From NCBI GenBank assembly GCA_964472565.1, contig CAYYNB010000142.1, forward strand, positions 1-16,211: 16,211 bases of DNA, read 5' to 3'. Source of the DNA: DATAMF01 sp964472565. Its GTDB lineage: Bacteria; Chloroflexota; Anaerolineae; Aggregatilineales; Aggregatilineaceae. A model generated the notes under the pieces. It did no database searches and was not told the origin of the DNA. It saw only the letters and a program-made list of their open reading frames with translations. A program made the translations under genes and the position numbers. Shown here one piece after another: positions 14,488 to 16,211 of this stretch (positions are counted from its first letter, which is position 1; each line of letters begins with the position of its first letter).

Positions 14488-16211
14488 TTATTTCGCCTTG
14501 TTGCGCAGCGCCCGCCAGATTTTTTCCGGCAGGATGGGGCCATCGGGAATCTGGACGCCCACCGCATCATAAACCGCATTGCCAATCGCTGGCCCCACGC
14601 CATCCAGCGGGATTTCCGCGACGGCTTTGGCACCAAAGGGGCCGGTGGGTTCGTAGGTTTCGATGAAGATGACGCCCATCTCCGGCATTTCATCGGCGCG
14701 GTAAATTTTATAGGGGCCAAAGCGCGTATTCAGCATTCGACCTTTGGCATCAAAGACCATTTCTTCGCATTGACCGTAACCGAGCGCCTGCACCATGCCG
14801 CCTTCGATCTGTCCGCTGGCGGTCACGGGGTTGATGATGATCCCGCTGTCTACCGCCATAATCATCTCATCGACGGTAAACTGCCCGGTTTCAGTGTCCA
14901 GCGTGATCGTCACAAACTGCGCGGCGAACGGCGGCGGCGAATCAGGGCTGACGTAGCTGCCCACGGCCATGATCTGGTGCTGGTTTTCCTGGTGGAGACT
15001 GTGCAGCGCGATTTCACGATGGGTGAAGCGGCGTCCATCCGGCGCATAGGCCGCCCGATCGCGCAGCAGAATATCCTGAGCCGATACCGGCGGCTGGCCG
15101 TCGCGCTGCTTGTTGAACATATGACAGGCCACTTCGCGCATCTGATCGGCGACTTTTTCGGCAGCCACCACCACCGCGCGCCCGGAAATATACGTCGTGC
15201 TGGATGCATACGCGCCTTTGTCGAAGGGCGTAAAATCCGTGTCGGACGAGTAGGTGATAAAGTCTTCGGGTGTGCAGCCGAGCACCTCCGCCGCCATCTG
15301 GGTCAACACCGTATCCGACCCGGTACCCAGATCGGTTGCGCCGACGAGCAGGTTAAACGAGCCATCGTCATTAATTTTGATGCTGGCCGCGCCCATGTCG
15401 AGCCGGGGAATCGCCGTCCCCTGCATGACGGTTGCCACACCGATGCCGCGCCGCAGATGCGGTTGGCCGGGAACCGTGTGCCAATCGGGATTTTTATATT
15501 TGTCGTTCCAGCCAATCGCCGCCGCGCCCTGCTCGACACATTCCGGCAGGCCGCACGAGGTGATATATTCTGCCGCGCCTTCGCGTCCTTCGCTCCAGGC
15601 TTTGCTGACGGGGTGTTCGTCGCCCGTTTTGATCACATTTTTAAGGCGGAATTCGAGCGAATCGAAGCCCATTTCGCGGCAAATACGCTCGATGTGCTGC
15701 TCCAGTGCCCAAAAACCCTGCGGCACCCCATACCCCCGGTAGGCTCCACTTGGCGGGGTGTTGGTATACACGATATCGGTGTGAAATTTGATATGCGGCG
15801 CGTTGTAGAGCGCCATAGCTTTGTGTCCCGTGTTGCCCGCAACCGTCATCGCATGCGAACCATACGCGCCGGTGTCGCTCAATAAATACATTTCGTTGGC
15901 GACGATCCGGCCATCATTCGTCACACCCGTGCGCAGCGTGGCATACATCGGATGCCGGGAACGGCTGGCGTAGAATTCCTCGCTGCGGGTGTATTCCAGG
16001 CGGACCGGGTGCCCGGTGACAATGGTCAGGTGGGCGCAAATATCCTCGATCAGCACTTCCTGTTTCACGCCGAAGCCGCCGCCGATGCGCGGTTTGATCA
16101 CGCGAATCCGTTTTTCGGACAGGCCCAGTACGGGGGCCAGAATCCGGCGGACATGGAACGGCACCTGCGTGCTGGTGCGAATCACCAGGCGATCATCCTC
16201 ATCCCACCACG
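14488..16211 (-). CDS. Second xanthine dehydrogenase family molybdopterin-binding subunit (N-terminal part beyond right edge)
   Basis: The frame stays open through a possible GTG at 16183-16185 to the window edge and reads WWDEDDRLVIRTSTQVPF there, matching the interior of the family, so the true start is outside. The visible 573 residues are the C-terminal three quarters. Seen are IGGGFGVKQE (about 16055-16085), SGAYRGYGVPQ (about 15720-15755, keeping the Arg880 equivalent), TDLGTGSDTVLTQMAAEVLG, and GAKAVAEIP (about 14605-14640) with the catalytic Glu. The position equivalent to bovine Glu802 is Gln, unlike the other large subunit, so a different substrate is likely. xdhC follows three bases later. 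Its own FAD and iron-sulfur partners are either further right or shared with the downstream fused subunit. Confidence 0.92.
   Translation of the reverse strand, partial: WWDEDDRLVIRTSTQVPFHVRRILAPVLGLSEKRIRVIKPRIGGGFGVKQEVLIEDICAHLTIVTGHPVRLEYTRSEEFYASRSRHPMYATLRTGVTNDGRIVANEMYLLSDTGAYGSHAMTVAGNTGHKAMALYNAPHIKFHTDIVYTNTPPSGAYRGYGVPQGFWALEQHIERICREMGFDSLEFRLKNVIKTGDEHPVSKAWSEGREGAAEYITSCGLPECVEQGAAAIGWNDKYKNPDWHTVPGQPHLRRGIGVATVMQGTAIPRLDMGAASIKINDDGSFNLLVGATDLGTGSDTVLTQMAAEVLGCTPEDFITYSSDTDFTPFDKGAYASSTTYISGRAVVVAAEKVADQMREVACHMFNKQRDGQPPVSAQDILLRDRAAYAPDGRRFTHREIALHSLHQENQHQIMAVGSYVSPDSPPPFAAQFVTITLDTETGQFTVDEMIMAVDSGIIINPVTASGQIEGGMVQALGYGQCEEMVFDAKGRMLNTRFGPYKIYRADEMPEMGVIFIETYEPTGPFGAKAVAEIPLDGVGPAIGNAVYDAVGVQIPDGPILPEKIWRALRNKAK

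Noticed and set aside
14770..15885. Long + strand open frame of 371 codons opposite the partial Mo subunit
   Set aside because: Antisense shadow of a well-supported gene, rich in His and Arg, with no domain or plausible operon partner.
6732..16211. Selenocysteine encoded by in-frame TGA in the selenium-linked cluster
   Set aside because: All subunit frames run through without internal TGA; the selenium predicted for this system is a cofactor ligand, not an amino acid.

Overview
The window looks like a piece of a Chloroflexota chromosome, probably Anaerolineae-like. That placement is an inference from moderately GC-rich genes, the ruvB-DUF2905-queA order, a Thr/Pro-rich tail on an extracytoplasmic protein, and the style of the molybdenum-hydroxylase genes. 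No marker gene settles it. There are no rRNA or tRNA genes, CRISPR arrays, insertion sequences or phage genes. Nearly all the DNA is coding, and no gap exceeds 300 bases.

Left part (1-6467), housekeeping genes. A partial + strand gene ends in an acidic tail and converges on a minus-strand pair: upp (uracil phosphoribosyltransferase) followed by a MraY/WecA-type sugar-1-phosphate transferase. A 152-base divergent promoter region separates upp from the + strand cluster ruvB - DUF2905 membrane protein - queA. queA ends tail to tail with a small 77-residue gene, their stop codons overlapping. A second divergent region leads to a purine nucleoside phosphorylase and a membrane-anchored secreted protein of unknown function, closed by an intrinsic terminator at 6478-6505.

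Middle (6506-6731). A short non-coding gap between convergent genes carries a 21-base tandem repeat (TAACCT-N5-GGGATAAA) and several nested inverted repeats.

Right part (6732-16211), one minus-strand block for molybdenum hydroxylases of the xanthine dehydrogenase family. In transcription order: a large Mo-binding subunit cut by the right edge; XdhC; a metallophosphoesterase overlapping xdhC by 4 bases; an intrinsic terminator with a candidate -10 in its loop; a fused FAD + [2Fe-2S] subunit; a small two-helix membrane protein; a second, complete Mo-binding subunit; YqeB; and a fused YqeC-MocA protein. YqeB, YqeC and MocA are the maturation set linked by comparative genomics (and in the E. coli yqeB-yqeC-ygfJ region) to selenium-dependent molybdenum hydroxylases. 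The likely reading is a purine-type hydroxylase with its own cofactor-maturation genes. XdhC delivers finished cofactor, MocA adds CMP to make the cytosine-dinucleotide cofactor, and YqeB/YqeC act in the predicted selenium step. The complete large subunit keeps the purine-pocket Gln, Glu and Arg; the partial one has Gln in place of that Glu, so the two enzymes probably differ in substrate. Nucleoside phosphorylase and upp nearby fit a wider nucleobase salvage/catabolism theme, though in separate transcription units.

The least expected items are the two-helix membrane protein inside the hydroxylase operon, the metallophosphoesterase with substituted metal ligands fused by overlap to xdhC, the terminator/promoter overlap, and a sugar-phosphate transferase lacking the usual MGD aspartate.
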